Of a DNA stretch of 64,000 nucleotides, positions 45,180-56,490 are shown piece by piece (the first letter of the stretch is position 1; every line of letters starts with the position of its first letter). The DNA lies in NCBI RefSeq assembly GCF_027580225.2, contig NC_073337.2, positions 14,800,001-14,864,000 on the forward strand, given 5' to 3'. The DNA comes from Misgurnus anguillicaudatus. Its lineage: Eukaryota > Chordata > Actinopteri > Cypriniformes > Cobitidae. The notes under the pieces are model-generated. The model saw only the letters and a program-made list of their open reading frames with translations. It ran no database searches and was not told where the DNA came from. A program made the translations under genes and the position numbers.

Positions 45180-46792
45180 CTATTGATTATCCTACCCAGT
45201 CTCACGAGATTTCGTGATATAGTCATGTAATTTTTTGACTCTTTTTTTGTTATTATCTCGAATTTCCGTGTTTTTTCGTGATTGTATAACGAATTCCTGT
45301 TTTCGTGTGATCATCACGTATTGGTTACTCAACTGCTTTTTCCTATTTTTAAACCATTGTCGCTTCGGTGTAGGGTTAGATTTGATGCTTGCATTAGAAT
45401 GTCACTTTATACATTGGTTTATACTAGGGATGCACCGATAGGATTTTTTTGGGCCGATACCGATACCGATTTAAGCAGACAACTTCTGGCCGATACCGAT
45501 GCCGATACCGATATTAAACACTATACAACACTATACAGTTGGTCTATTAGCTAGTTTATTTCTGCATCAAATTATTTTTACTGAACATGGATTGTATCTA
45601 ATTAACATTCAACTGACCAACATAATAAGAGGCACAAATTAAGCTAAAACAAATATAATACGACAACAGGACAACCTTCAAAGGTGGTTTTTGCTATTCA
45701 GCATTTCTTTTATTAACAACATTAACTCATTTTTTTTACATATAATGGATTTCTTTAATAAACATAAATAATGTTAGTGCTATTGCTTTAAACAGAGTAT
45801 AAATATTGCTACTTCAAAAAAGTTGGACTTCTTGCCCCACTAAAGTGCAGTCTGTTTCTTTTATTGTCCAAGACATTTGAGCCAGCTTAACAAAGGTTTT
45901 CTGTCTGTGCTTAAGTATAGTGCACACTAGGGCTGGACCAGAATGTTCGAATATTCGTTCCGTTGGTTGACATTAGATTTTCAGTTTTGAGATTCGAATA
46001 TATATATATATTTTACAGCGTTAATGCAGAGCTTTTGCCAAGCAGGAAGTGCGCTTCACGCTCCAGCTCTATAGGTGGCGCAGAGAGACCAACATCCATA
46101 GCCAACAGCCATCAAACGACACCAGTAGAAGAGATCAGAAAGAGATCGCCTCAAAGCGGGCTTCCTGCTTTGGCATTCACACTAATAGTGTTGTAAATAA
46201 CGTTCAGTTTTTTGCAAAAACTAATTGATTTGCTTCACAAGACATCAATATGTCACACGGAGTTATGGGGGATTACTTTTGTATTAGATATACATGTTTA
46301 AAGTGGCGGATCGGTTGGCTTGCATGACGGAGCACTGGGGTTTCTGCAAAATATCTTCTTTATTGTTCTACTGATGAAAAACATATTGGATGGTGTAAGT
46401 GTTAGTAAATAAACTTGATTTTAAAAGTATGCTACCGTTTTATTACAGTTTGTTGAACTTCATTCATTCGTTCATTTATTTACGTTGTTTTATTTAAATG
46501 GGCTAAGTTACCCTTTACGTTATCAGTAATTACTATGCTTCTAATTTCTTATACGGGAGTGTTTGTTTGTTAGAAAAATGTTAGGCTAACGTTACCTTAT
46601 TAAAAGTTTTGCTCGTGTTTTGTTTCACTAATGCTGATCTCGCAGCACGCGTGACAGGCACGCCGCTACATACGCACACAGATTCCTGCCTTTATTAAAG
46701 AGAAAAATATGTTCAGTCCCTCCTTCCGAAGCTTTGAATATTTGATTTGATTTCTACTAGAGCTTTGAAGCTCAAAAAATGGTATTCGGAAC

Positions 46793-47609
46793 TAGTGATG
46801 GGCAGAGCGAGGCTTTGTGAAACACTGAAACAGTTGAATCAATTGTGTCGAGGCTTCGAAACATGGTTCGAAACCGCCTCCACAGTGACACCTAGTGGTC
46901 ATTCGCACGTATTACCATAGAGCAACCTTGACAAGGTTTTGGACGAGCGCTGACAAATTGTATTCCACATGTTGATAGATTAACACAAGTGATCAGGTGG
47001 GAGAGTGGATAGTGTACTCGACTCTCATGCAAAAAACAATTAGGATCGAATCCCTGGAAACGCGTTACTATTTCCATCGTCACAATGAAGTTACTTATTT
47101 TTTGTTGTTGTTGTTTTAACATCTGTTTTACAACTACATGAGCTTTTAGGCTCACCATTGTCAATAACTATAAGCTGGTCTATTTAATAAATAAATTGAA
47201 TAGAGATAAATACCACATAAACAATAAGAAATTAATAAAATATATCAAGCCACCATGTCACATATAAATATCTGCTGTGTGTGGAAGGAATTAGCCTACT
47301 TCTTTTTTTACAGATAATTTCTCCAGCCTTTAAAAAACTCCTCTCACAAAAACCCACAAGGTCAATATGCGTTTATTTCACTTTAATACAGATGTGCGAT
47401 TGTGTTGTCTGTTCCCGACCGTGCAAATCAAACGCTGATTCGGCAGACCACACCTGATGAAACACTTGGTGAAACACTTCGAGGCTTCATTTGGTCATAG
47501 TCACGTGACATGGGTGTTTTGAATCGCGCTTCGGATCAGTGTTTCGACACATCTGCGCTTCGGGGTCTCGCAAAGCTTCGGAACGAGTGTTTCACGTCAG
47601 CCATCCCTA
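46793..47609. mobile_element. Nest level 4: hAT-like element, 817 bp
   Basis: Perfect 8-bp target duplication TTCGGAAC at 46785-46792 and 47610-47617. Ends TAGTGATGGGCAG and, reversed, TAGGGATGGCTGA. Subterminal repeats of GAGGCTT(C/T)G and GTGAAACACT appear in both halves. It carries a tRNA-like stretch at 46997-47063. Confidence 0.95.
46997..47063 (+). repeat. tRNA-like stretch with A and B box resemblance
   Basis: GTGGGAGAGTGGATAGTG resembles a pol III A box (TGG..AGTGG) and GGATCGAATCC, 45 bases later, differs from the B-box consensus GGTTCGAATCC at one position. CTCGACTCTCATGC lies where an anticodon arm would be. I do not find a full cloverleaf, so this is a decayed tRNA-derived segment in a DNA transposon, not a functional tRNA. 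Confidence 0.5.
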
Positions 47610-48075
47610 TTCGGAACAGCCCTAGTGCACACCCAAACATTAAATCATTTTAATTGAACATGCAATTCATTGACTTTATGCGGTTAATTAATAAACAATC
47701 GGTATCGGCCTTTCTCGTGCTATTGCCGATATGCCGATGGTTTCAAATTCATCAAAAATCGGCCGATAAATATCGGCGGCCGATGCATCGGTGCATCACT
47801 AGTTTATACTATTTTTTCAGATGTTTTTTATATGTCGCCTGGCGTTAGGGTTAGAGTTGGGTTTGGGTAAGGATGTCATTTTATGTAAATATAACCATAA
47901 ACCGAAGCGACAATGGTACGAAAATAGGACAAAGCAGTTGAGTAACCAATACGTGATAATCACACGAAAACAGGAATTTGTTATATGATTACAAAAAAAC
48001 TCGGAAATCTGTGATAATATCACGAAAAAAAATAAAAAAAGTATGTGAATTTCGTGAGACTGGGCTGTGATTATC

Positions 48076-49812
48076 TGGGGGAGGGACTTTTTACACAATG
48101 TTGCCTTTGCATAGCAACTGGAACAACCTGGGAACGTGTGACAATTTATGACAATTTGCACTTTAGAAGCAAATTTTATTGTACAGTTGATGTCAGGTTT
48201 AACTGTTGGGCGGAGATATGTTGTTTTATTGTGACCTTTGTGAGCAATCTATATATATTGTTATTGCATTATAGGGTCACATACAAGATGAAAAGCACAG
48301 TGCTGCATCACTCTTTTAAAAATCGAACACATTGTGTTTTATGAGTCCCATCCGACATCTGTCGGCAATGTTCATGACTCTGAATGCTGCTCAAAATCCT
48401 GCTGTGCCACTCACAGATTTTAGCATTAAATTACATGATTTTGGGCTAAATGAATGTTAATTGCAAGATACATTGATCTGTGTTTGATGAATGGGAACAA
48501 AACAGTGCTTTAATACAGAAAAAAGCATTTGTAGGTTGTGATTCTTAACTTAAATATGGATTGGCAAAGAAATAACATATCACCAGTTATGAACAAAATA
48601 TGCACGAACATTAACATTTATATTACAATCATCATTTTCACCAAATAAATAAATAAATGTACATAACATTATAGCATTCATTCTAATGGCATCAGCATGC
48701 AGCATGTCAAAGCAGAGCGACAGTTGTCCGGGCATGTAATGCACTAGTGATACTATTGCCTAAAGCCATTGGTTCATAGACAGCTGTATCAAACTCCCAT
48801 ATACACGAATGAAATAGACTCATAATTGTTTAGGTCAAGGCTTGAAGCATGCAACAGGTCAGCTGAATTCCACTTCAAAGCACTCCATGATCAAACTTTC
48901 ATTTTGGCAATTTTAATTACACTTTAATTACACATTGCTGCTGATGATAGAAATTATGCAGATTTAATGAAAGCGAGGGGAACAAAAATTATGAAATCCG
49001 GCACTTTCCATAGATGACAAAATAATGAATGAGTTGCACGCTGCTTTCCTGCATTTAGCCTCTCAGTTAAAGCTACAGCTGATATCAAAAGATTAAAAAC
49101 CAAATTAAGTCATAGCACAATCAGACCCAGAGCGAAAGTCATCAAATTATCAATAAAGCAAATTCACGTTATTCCGAGCTCATTTTTTAATTAGTGGGAT
49201 CTGAAGTAAATTGCCATTACTCCAGAATTCCATCATGTAAACATTCTTAATTGCGTACTTAATTGCAAATAGTACAAGTGCATTTTAAGAGACATTAACT
49301 CAAGAGCCCAAATTATTGCAATATTACAAAGTTACATGAAATTAATTGCAAGAGGGAGGGGATTGCGGGGGGTTTTGGAAATTTCTGAAATATTAAATCA
49401 TAAGATTCTGCTCTGCAGTGTCATCCATGAAGATTTCAGTTTTATTGCAGGGGGGAATTAATTGGAGTGTAAAAAGAATGAGCTATTGTCTGAAAGTGCT
49501 TCTCTATAACATTAGTTTTCACACTATTGAGTTACAGTATGTGGCTTTTCCATTGCCGTTGTTGAAAGGATAAACAGCATGGGGCACTTTTGAGAAATCA
49601 TACTGGAGAAGAATCGCTCTCTGGGTCAGTTTAATTCTCAGTTTTTTTATTAGAGCAGTAGATCTGAGTGGGTAGACGTTAATCTGACACTAGATCACTT
49701 TAAATGGGGATTATTGTTATTCTGGGTTAGTAATAGATCTGGGCAGTTCACTGAAAAAAATGATTCATTCAATATACTCAATTTTTGAGGTAAGTGGTTG
49801 CAATCAATTAGT
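48076..49812. other. Repeat-free stretch; candidate regulatory DNA
   Basis: After the nest the sequence is free of recognisable repeats for about 1.7 kb. From about 48660 to 49380 it has dense TAATTA-type words (TTTTAATTACACTTTAATTA, TTTAATTAGTGGG, TTCTTAATTGCG, AAATTAATTGCAAG) and reads like vertebrate conserved non-coding DNA. No open frame of interest. The function is inferred from composition only. Confidence 0.4.
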
Positions 49813-49816
49813 TTAA

Positions 49817-50069
49817 AGCAACACTATGTAGTTTTTTACCTTTAAATAATGTCTCTAAAATTATTTCAGTGATAGAACAACTTTTAACTGGACAAATTGT
49901 ACTGTTGCTGCAACCTGAGCAGCCTCCTAGCTGCTACAAGCACACTCTGAAAGTGGCCCCGCCCCTCCTCCTGCCTGCAAAAGAGTGTCTGATACCAGGA
50001 ACTGTTGCGCTTTTCAACCACATGGGGGAGCTGTAAGTCATTTTTAAATGGAAACTACATAGTGTTGCT
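49817..50069. mobile_element. MITE, AGCAACACTATGTAG family, 253 bp
   Basis: Left flank TTAA (49813-49816), right flank TTAT (50070-50073). Ends AGCAACACTATGTAGTTT and AAACTACATAGTGTTGCT are near-perfect inverted repeats. Confidence 0.9.
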
Positions 50070-50077
50070 TTATGCTA

Positions 50078-50624
50078 CCATATTTTTCGGTCTATAAGCC
50101 GCGTTTTTTTTTCATAACTAGGCTGGTGCTGCGTCTTACAGTCAGGTGCGCCTTGTAAGTCAGTATGAATAAATTTTGACATTTATGAGGCAAGAGACAA
50201 CATTACCGTCTTCAGCCGCGAGAGTCCGCTATATGCTGCTTCTGTATTTATGTAATTCAATGGATTCTGTAATGTGGAATGACGAGTATACGAACTTCAC
50301 GCTAGTTGGCTTGTTCATTTAATTTAGCTTATTCAACCTTCCAGGTAAGTTCAGTATGCTATGGTTTATTGTTTAAATAACTGATAATATTACTTTAACA
50401 TACAGACATCTATCCAGCCTGCTGTTCTGTCTGCTACTGTTTAGTTGAATAACTTGCCTTTCCAGATTAAATGTCTGTTCTTCGGCTTGGATTTTGTAAA
50501 ATAATTTTCTAAATAAACGCGACGTATAGTCTACTGTGACTTATATATGTTATTTCATCTTAATGACGCATTTTTGAATGATGCGACTTATATTCCGGTG
50601 CGGCTTATAGTCCGGAAAGTACGG
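50078..50624. mobile_element. TA-flanked element, CTATAAGCCGC ends, 547 bp
   Basis: TA on both sides (50076-50077, 50625-50626). Ends CCATATTTTTCGGTCTATAA and, reversed, CCGTACTTTCCGGACTATAA. This terminus is widespread in animal genomes as far as I recall. It lies 8 bp from the MITE on its left. Confidence 0.8.
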
Positions 50625-50626
50625 TA

Positions 50627-51250
50627 CTTTAAATATCCAGTAGCCAATTTGTCTTAGTATTAACATACTGCAGTTTAAAATTTTCCAATTGCAATTTAAT
50701 ATGATATATACGAGTGGAAATTGGGAAACAGCAATAGATATCAAAGCTGGCTGAAAAACCTGTATTTTGGAAGACCCTTAAGAACAAAAGTACACAACTA
50801 TATCACCCAAGAGTCCTGTAAAGTGAGGAAAGAGTTTATGTTCATCTGGACCATTTATCTTAACAAATCCGAACTTTCCGTTCCAGCAGGCCACAGTAAA
50901 TCCTCAGTGTATCATAGATTTTGATTTTGCAGGTCTCTGCATACAGAAACCTCACACACAAAGCTTTGATGTATATCAGGAGATCTATAGGACTTTAGAT
51001 GTCAAACAGAGTAGATTTCGGATACAATAAAGCTCTCTCGTGGGGAAAACAATTATGATATTTTTAAAAGACCAATAGCATTTCAAATAATGTTTAATGT
51101 CACAACTGGATCAATAGCTTTGTCCAAACCAGAATTCAATGATGAGTTGAATGTAACATGTTCTCCAAAGGTGATTTTATTCAGATACAAGCAATTGTAA
51201 GTGTGACCATGAGCCGCTTCACTTCCATGAGTTACAACCAATCGCTGTCA
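50627..51250. other. No gene recognised
   Basis: No recognisable repeat. The frame at 50721-50924 is featureless. Confidence 0.35.
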
Positions 51251-51253
51251 TAA

Positions 51254-52054
51254 ACCTCATTCACACAGCACTTTGTTCCCAGAAAATACCCATAAAATTG
51301 CCAGACAGACTTCTGTGTGAAGGCAAAAACGTCCTGTAAATGTTCTGGGATCACTCCCGGAAAGAGGGCCTAGTAACATTCCCATAAGATTCCCGGAAAA
51401 CCCTCAGTTTGAACAAGACGCAGAAACAATCCCATAAGGGACGTGCCGTAGTGTGTCATCACAACAATGAAGTAGTTCAGCTCTTTAAAACGAGGGATTT
51501 ACATGCAGATCAACATTCACAATGGAAATGTCAGCAAACTGGACTGAAGCATGAATCAGGGAGCTCGTCACTATCTGCGGTGAAACTGAGATCATTCAGC
51601 AGCATAAAAAAAACGATCACGCGCTCATATGAGCTTATAATAAACAAAATGCGGCGCGTCATCACAACAAGATATATCGTTTAGCTCTTTAAAACGGGGG
51701 TTTTAAATGCACATTAACATTCACGATGAGAAATGTCTGCAAACTGGAATTAAGCAGAGATCATGAAGCTCATCAAGTATCCATCATTCACCAGCATACT
51801 AGAACAGAGCATCACGCGCTCCTTTATAATCTTATCATAAACAAAAATGCACGGGAATGGTTTCTTGAGAAAGAAATAACCAATAATAAGCAAACTTCAG
51901 ATGCTGGACATGCAGGACTTTAAACACGCCACGTGTCTTTACGGATCTTTACGTGTTTACGCAAGTGCAGATTATTGAAAATCATTGGCAGTGTAAATTA
52001 ACCAAAAAACAAATATTTCCGTGCATTTTCCGTAATGTCTGTGAGAAAAGGGCT
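51254..52054. mobile_element. TTCACACAG-type TIR element with internal duplication
   Basis: Left ACCTCATTCACACAGC, right (reversed) AGCCCTTTTCTCACAGAC. Same family as 13329-14000. Inside, a block of about 200 bp is present twice: TCATCACAACAATG…AACATTCACAATG…GTCAGCAAACTGGA near 51458-51545 and again at about 51660-51745. The 91-codon frame at 51409-51684 spans this duplication and is not a gene. Confidence 0.7.
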
Positions 52055-53170
52055 ATACAGTACCAGTTGCGAGCAGTACCGGATCAGTAAGGAGCATGAT
52101 TTATTTTCTCATTCTGATGTTGTAATGTGTTTTCTTTAATCCATATTGTTTTGTTTTTGTGTGTACGCATGTTGAAACTCATTGCAACAAAATTTCACCA
52201 CAGGGATAAATAAAGTTACTACTGCTACACATTTACATGAAGTGAACGACAGACCATCTTTTTAAGCAGACTTGTGTGCTGTTAGCTGTGGGTTTAATCT
52301 TAAATATATATATTTTTTTACTTTTTATGTTCTGTAGTTCTCAAAATATATTTTTTAAACCTGCAATGTAGGATTCAATTCATCCCCCGCTCACCAGAAT
52401 AATAGTTTTGACGTTTGTTATTTATTCTCTCTTTCTCGCTCACTCGCTCGCTGTGTATGTGTCTGTCACGGCTTTCTTTCTACAGAGAAATGCCTATTTA
52501 TTCCTTTGTTAATATGACAGATATAATGAGTTTCCCAATTCACCACCAGGCACAAATTAAGACTCTCTTTTGAGTTTACACAGTCGAAGCCCATTTTTTC
52601 TTTCTTCATTTTTTTGCCATTCGTATTTTTTTGTGGTCTCAGTTGTGTGAAGAGATTATCACATCCCCAAACACGCTCGACAGTCTCACGTAGCTCTCCC
52701 TCTCTCTCTTTCTCGGTACACACACATGCACGCACATATTGTGATTGATGGCAAATTTCACATGAATGACATTTTTTATTTATTGCTTGTGTTTATGGTT
52801 TATTTCGAAAGACATTTGTCATCCTGGGCTTTTCTTCTGGAGAGAGAGTGTACGCGTGAACACACACATACACACACGCTCAGAGACACACAACAAACAT
52901 GATGTTTATTGCTGTTGGGCTACTAGTTTTAAATTGCACTCCATTTGAAAATTATATTGGTCGGTTAATGTGCTGCTTTTTTGAATTGCGCTGAATAAAG
53001 TTACAGTATGTAAACATAATTTTCATTTAAACACATAGCAGTATGTTGCCATTTGAGGACAGTTTTTTACCACCTTTCAAAGGCTGCCTTGCCCTTTGGA
53101 CTGTATGATGGGAGAGATTTAAAATTATTTTATACATTAAAGAGACATAAAAGAAAGTCAATTTCTGTAC
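52055..53170. other. No gene recognised
   Basis: Contains a pyrimidine/CTCG-rich stretch at 52425-52460 and CA-rich runs at 52860-52890. No coding or repeat family supported. Confidence 0.35.
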
Positions 53171-53174
53171 ATAC

Positions 53175-54280
53175 TATGATGCTGACATCATGTTAACTTC
53201 ATGCTAAATCATGTTAACATCATGCTAGCTTGATGCTAAATTGTGTTAACTGCTTGTTAAATCATGCTAGCTTCATGTTATATAGGGTGACCATACGTGC
53301 CATTCTTCCCGGACACGTCCTGGCCAGGATTTCGGTGCATCTTCTGGAAGTCGTATTTGTTGACCGCATACGCGATTTAGCTAAAAACATAAGACAAACA
53401 ATTGTAGTTTCATTCTTACCTTAATATGTAATAGTTGCTGTTCTGTAATAATAATAATAATCCTCTAGGAGGTATGTGGTCGACAAATACGACTTCTGGA
53501 AAACGCACCCGAAATCCTTGCCAGGACGCGTCCGGGAAGAATGGCACGTATGGTCACCTTATGTTAAATGATGCTATAGTAGCTTCATGCTAAATCATGT
53601 TAGATTCAGACTAAATTATGGTAACTTCATGTTAAATCATGCAAGCTTTATACCAAAACATGCTAACAGCCAGCTAGACTACTAAACCTAACTTCTTAAA
53701 AGTTCCCTGCGTCAAGACATCGTATAGACATGGGTGTAGGCTCGTTTCACGCGTTTCTTCAAATCATGTTAGCATCATGCTAGCTTTATTATTAATGCTA
53801 AACCATGCTAGCGTCATGCTAAATCATATTAACATAAAGCTAGCTTCATGTTAAATCATGCTATAGTAGCTTCATGCTAAATCATGTTAGCATCATGTTA
53901 GCTATATTATTCATGCTAAATCATGCTAGCTTCATGCTAAATCATATTAAGATCAAGCCAGCTTCATGCTAAATTGTGTTAACTGCTTGCTAAATCATGC
54001 TAGCTTAATGTTAAATCATGTTATAGTAGTTTCAGTCTAAACCATGCTAGCTTCATGGTAAATCATATTAACATCAAGCTAGATTCATGCTATTTGTGTT
54101 AACTGCTTGCTAAATCATGCTAGCATCATGTTAAAATTCATACTAAATCATGTTCAGGTTAAATCATGGTTCATGTTAAAACATGCTAGCTTTATACTAA
54201 AACAAGCCAACTTAAAGTTCTCTGCGTCAAGACATCGTATAGACATGCGTGTAGGATCGTTTCACGTGTTTCTTGGGGTA
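53175..54280 (+). repeat. CATGCTAAATCATGTTAG array with 515-bp duplication
   Basis: Words CATGCTAAATCATGTTA, ATCATGCTAGCTTCATG and close variants recur tens of times. A non-repetitive marker of ~58 bp (CTGCGTCAAGACATCGTATA…TCGTTTCACG) occurs at about 53702 and again at about 54217, so a 515-bp block was duplicated. The hAT-like element at 53283-53560 lies inside the first part. Confidence 0.85.
53283..53560. mobile_element. hAT-like foldback, AGGGTGACCATACG ends, 278 bp
   Basis: Ends TAGGGTGACCATACGTGCCA and TGGCACGTATGGTCACCTT; arms of about 88 bp are complementary (CGTATTTGTTGACCGCATAC against GTATGTGGTCGACAAATACG). Flanks ATGTTATA and ATGTTAAA match in 7 of 8. Sits inside the CATGCTA array. 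Confidence 0.9.
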
Positions 54281-55639
54281 TAATCATTGGCGTATGCCAA
54301 TTTACTCCCTAGCAACCAAACAGAGTACCTTAGCAACCGTTTACCAAAACCTATATCTCTAAATCAGAATATCCTAGATATATGTGTGTGGGCTCTTTTG
54401 ACTCATGTCAGCAAACAAGAGTTTTGCCACGGCAAGCACCACTTCACATTTTCTTTAGGAAATGATCCCATCTATTTTTGCTTAGCATTCATACAAAAAA
54501 GGTTAATAATGCAGAAAATCCAGAGATGTGCACAATAATGTGCAGTATGTTTTTTCTAGACCTCTTCTATGTCTGTTTATGTCATCGTTTCATCCCTATT
54601 TAATTTTTATCTCATGGGCTGTAGTTTAAGACAGACAACGTGTGTAAAATGATGGGTTAACCTTAGTGACAGAAGACCAGCGGTAAATAGAAAGAAAGAT
54701 TAAAGAACAATGTTGTCTCGCCACATAGGAGCGCTGCCAAGGGTGTGTGCGTAAGTGTGTTTGAAGTGTGTTATAAAGCATACAGCAGATTATGAGACAG
54801 GGAGCAGACGAGCTCATTAGAAGCTCGCACCCTCAGAAGCGAAGAACGAAGGATCAGAGAGAACCCACCAACCTCTGTGAACTTCTTCGTCTCACCCATC
54901 CCTCCTTTTGTAGTCGTGTCCCCATCTCCTGATTCACTCTGATCTCCTGCCTCCCTCTGTCTTCTGTCCTTCCGTAGGGACTAAATGATCTCTTCTCTTG
55001 TGTCGCATCTTCTCGTTTTGTCTCGTCTCATCTCTTTCCATCCTCTCATTTTCTCTTTACCTCTTGCTCATTGTGCCTCATCTCTTCCCGTGTTGTCTCA
55101 TCTATTCTTGTCTCATTTTATCTTGCCTCTTTCTTGTCTCCTCGTGTCTTATCTCGACTCGCCAGGACTCATCTCTTGTTTTGTATTGGCGTTCCAAAAA
55201 AGAAAAGATACACTGCAGGGTTTTATCTGCAAGTACAAGGTAAGAACAAATCCTGGTAGACAGAAAAATTGAGATCAATACTTTTTGAATACAGACTGAA
55301 CAGAAACTAATATATGAGAAAGAAATTGGGCAGACAGACCAAGACCCGTGCTTAGCTAAGGTCTTGGCTATGATATACAGTTACTTTTACAGAAAGTGAA
55401 TGGACTAGACTTGACTCCATATTATGAAAGTTATCAGCCCTTGTGTGTAACAAATTACTTTTCTCTGTGGAAAGAAGTATTCGACTGGAATATGGGCGAA
55501 TCCTTGATAAAACGCTCTAATACAAACTACAAAATCATAGATAGAGCATCTGGAATTCAATCTAGTGCCTTCTGGACCAATATTTGAGGATGTCTGTGTG
55601 GAGACATTTCTAAATTTGCAGGGCCTAGGGAAACATTAA
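54281..55639. other. No gene; pyrimidine-rich tract 54895-55170
   Basis: TCTCATCTC/TCTTGTCTC words dominate 54980-55170. Three overlapping leucine/serine-rich frames there reflect the low complexity and are not genes. The remainder is unassigned. Confidence 0.4.
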
Positions 55640-55643
55640 TTAA

Positions 55644-55903
55644 AGGGGTACCTGTAATTAGTCAGAAAATGCTAATATTGTCATCATTTACTCACTATGA
55701 AGTTGTTTCAAACCTTTATATAATATTTTCTTCTGCTGAACACAAAGGAAGAATGTTGAAAAACCAGATCTGTGGCATCCTTGATTTCCATAGCAGGATA
55801 AAATAATAATTTTTTATTAACATTTTTCAAAATATTTCCATTTGTGAGAAAATAATTATGAGTAAATGATGGCAGAATTTTTATTTTTAGGTGAACTGTC
55901 CCT
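55644..55903. mobile_element. TTAA-flanked MITE, GAACTGTCCCT end, 260 bp
   Basis: TTAA at 55640-55643 and 55904-55907. Contains ATTGTCATCATTTACTCAC and, opposite, GTAAATGATGGCAGAATTTT; right end TAGGTGAACTGTCCCT. Same broad family as 8420-8771; the left terminus is diverged. Confidence 0.8.
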
Positions 55904-55907
55904 TTAA

Positions 55908-56487
55908 TACTGCTGCTCTATCACAAAAGAAAAGCTGAGATGATGGACATACAATAAAATCGCATAGTTTGTGAGTTTGATGACTTACATAAATACATAA
56001 CATGAGAAAATAGTTAACCAGACTGTTTTAAGAGGAACTTAAATGTGGACAGAAGTGTTTGTGCCAGGCTTTAGGGGGGGCTGAAGGTCTCTTTACAAAA
56101 CTCTACCGATCTGGAGCTATAAACAGACGCAGTACGCGCATGAATCCAGCAGTGGCCATTTGTTAATTCATTGGGTCAGGTTGTGAGGGCTTTTGAAGTT
56201 TTTGTGAAGCTGCTTTGAAGGTCTGAGTGAATCATTTTCTTATTAATGTTTTATTACTGGCCCTCAGTACAAATTTCATGAAAGAAGGAAATCTGTTTAT
56301 TAAATTTCCTGTTGAAATCAGGCAAGATGACTATATGGGTCACTAAACAAATAAAATATGAGGTATTTGTTGAACGCTAAGAACAGTCTTACAGGGATGC
56401 TGTATTAGGCAAGCCAGGCCAGAAGTGTTGATGGTACTATGTACAGAAGCAGTAATTGCTCATAAAAATATATGTTCTTCTATAGAG
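55908..56487. other. No gene recognised
   Basis: Single-copy looking, nothing supported. Confidence 0.35.
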
Positions 56488-56490
56488 TAA

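Larger units (their letters stand above)
45928..47624. mobile_element. Nest level 3: hAT-like element, ATTCGAATAT ends
   Basis: Perfect 8-bp target duplication GTGCACAC at 45920-45927 and 47625-47632. Ends TAGGGCTGGACC and, reversed, TAGGGCTGTTCC. Contains TTCGAATATTCG near the left end. A 77-codon frame at 45963-46196 is inside and featureless. Confidence 0.95.
45425..47801. mobile_element. Nest level 2: hAT-like CCGATACCGAT element
   Basis: Perfect 8-bp target duplication GTTTATAC at 45417-45424 and 47802-47809. Ends TAGGGATGCACCGATA and, reversed, TAGTGATGCACCGATG. Subterminal repeats of GCCGATACCGAT. Its own sequence is 45425-45919 and 47633-47801 plus one copy of the inner duplication. 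Confidence 0.96.
45192..48067. mobile_element. Nest level 1: CCCAGTCTCACG foldback element
   Basis: Perfect 8-bp target duplication TGATTATC at 45184-45191 and 48068-48075. Ends CTACCCAGTCTCACG and, reversed, CAGCCCAGTCTCACG. Its own sequence (45192-45424 and 47810-48067) is the same family as 40382-40909. The 2.4-kb interruption begins and ends with GTTTATAC, which occurs once at that place in the intact copy (GGTTTATACTATTTTTTC). Confidence 0.95.

Noticed and set aside
46997..47063. Functional tRNA gene
   Set aside because: A and B boxes are recognisable, but acceptor, D and anticodon stems do not pair properly.
53175..54280. CRISPR-like array of CATGCTA words
   Set aside because: Short words vary in spacing and sequence; it is a degenerate minisatellite.
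54985..55272. Leucine/serine-rich open frames that look like membrane segments
   Set aside because: They arise from a TCTCATC-type pyrimidine tract, open in several frames at once.
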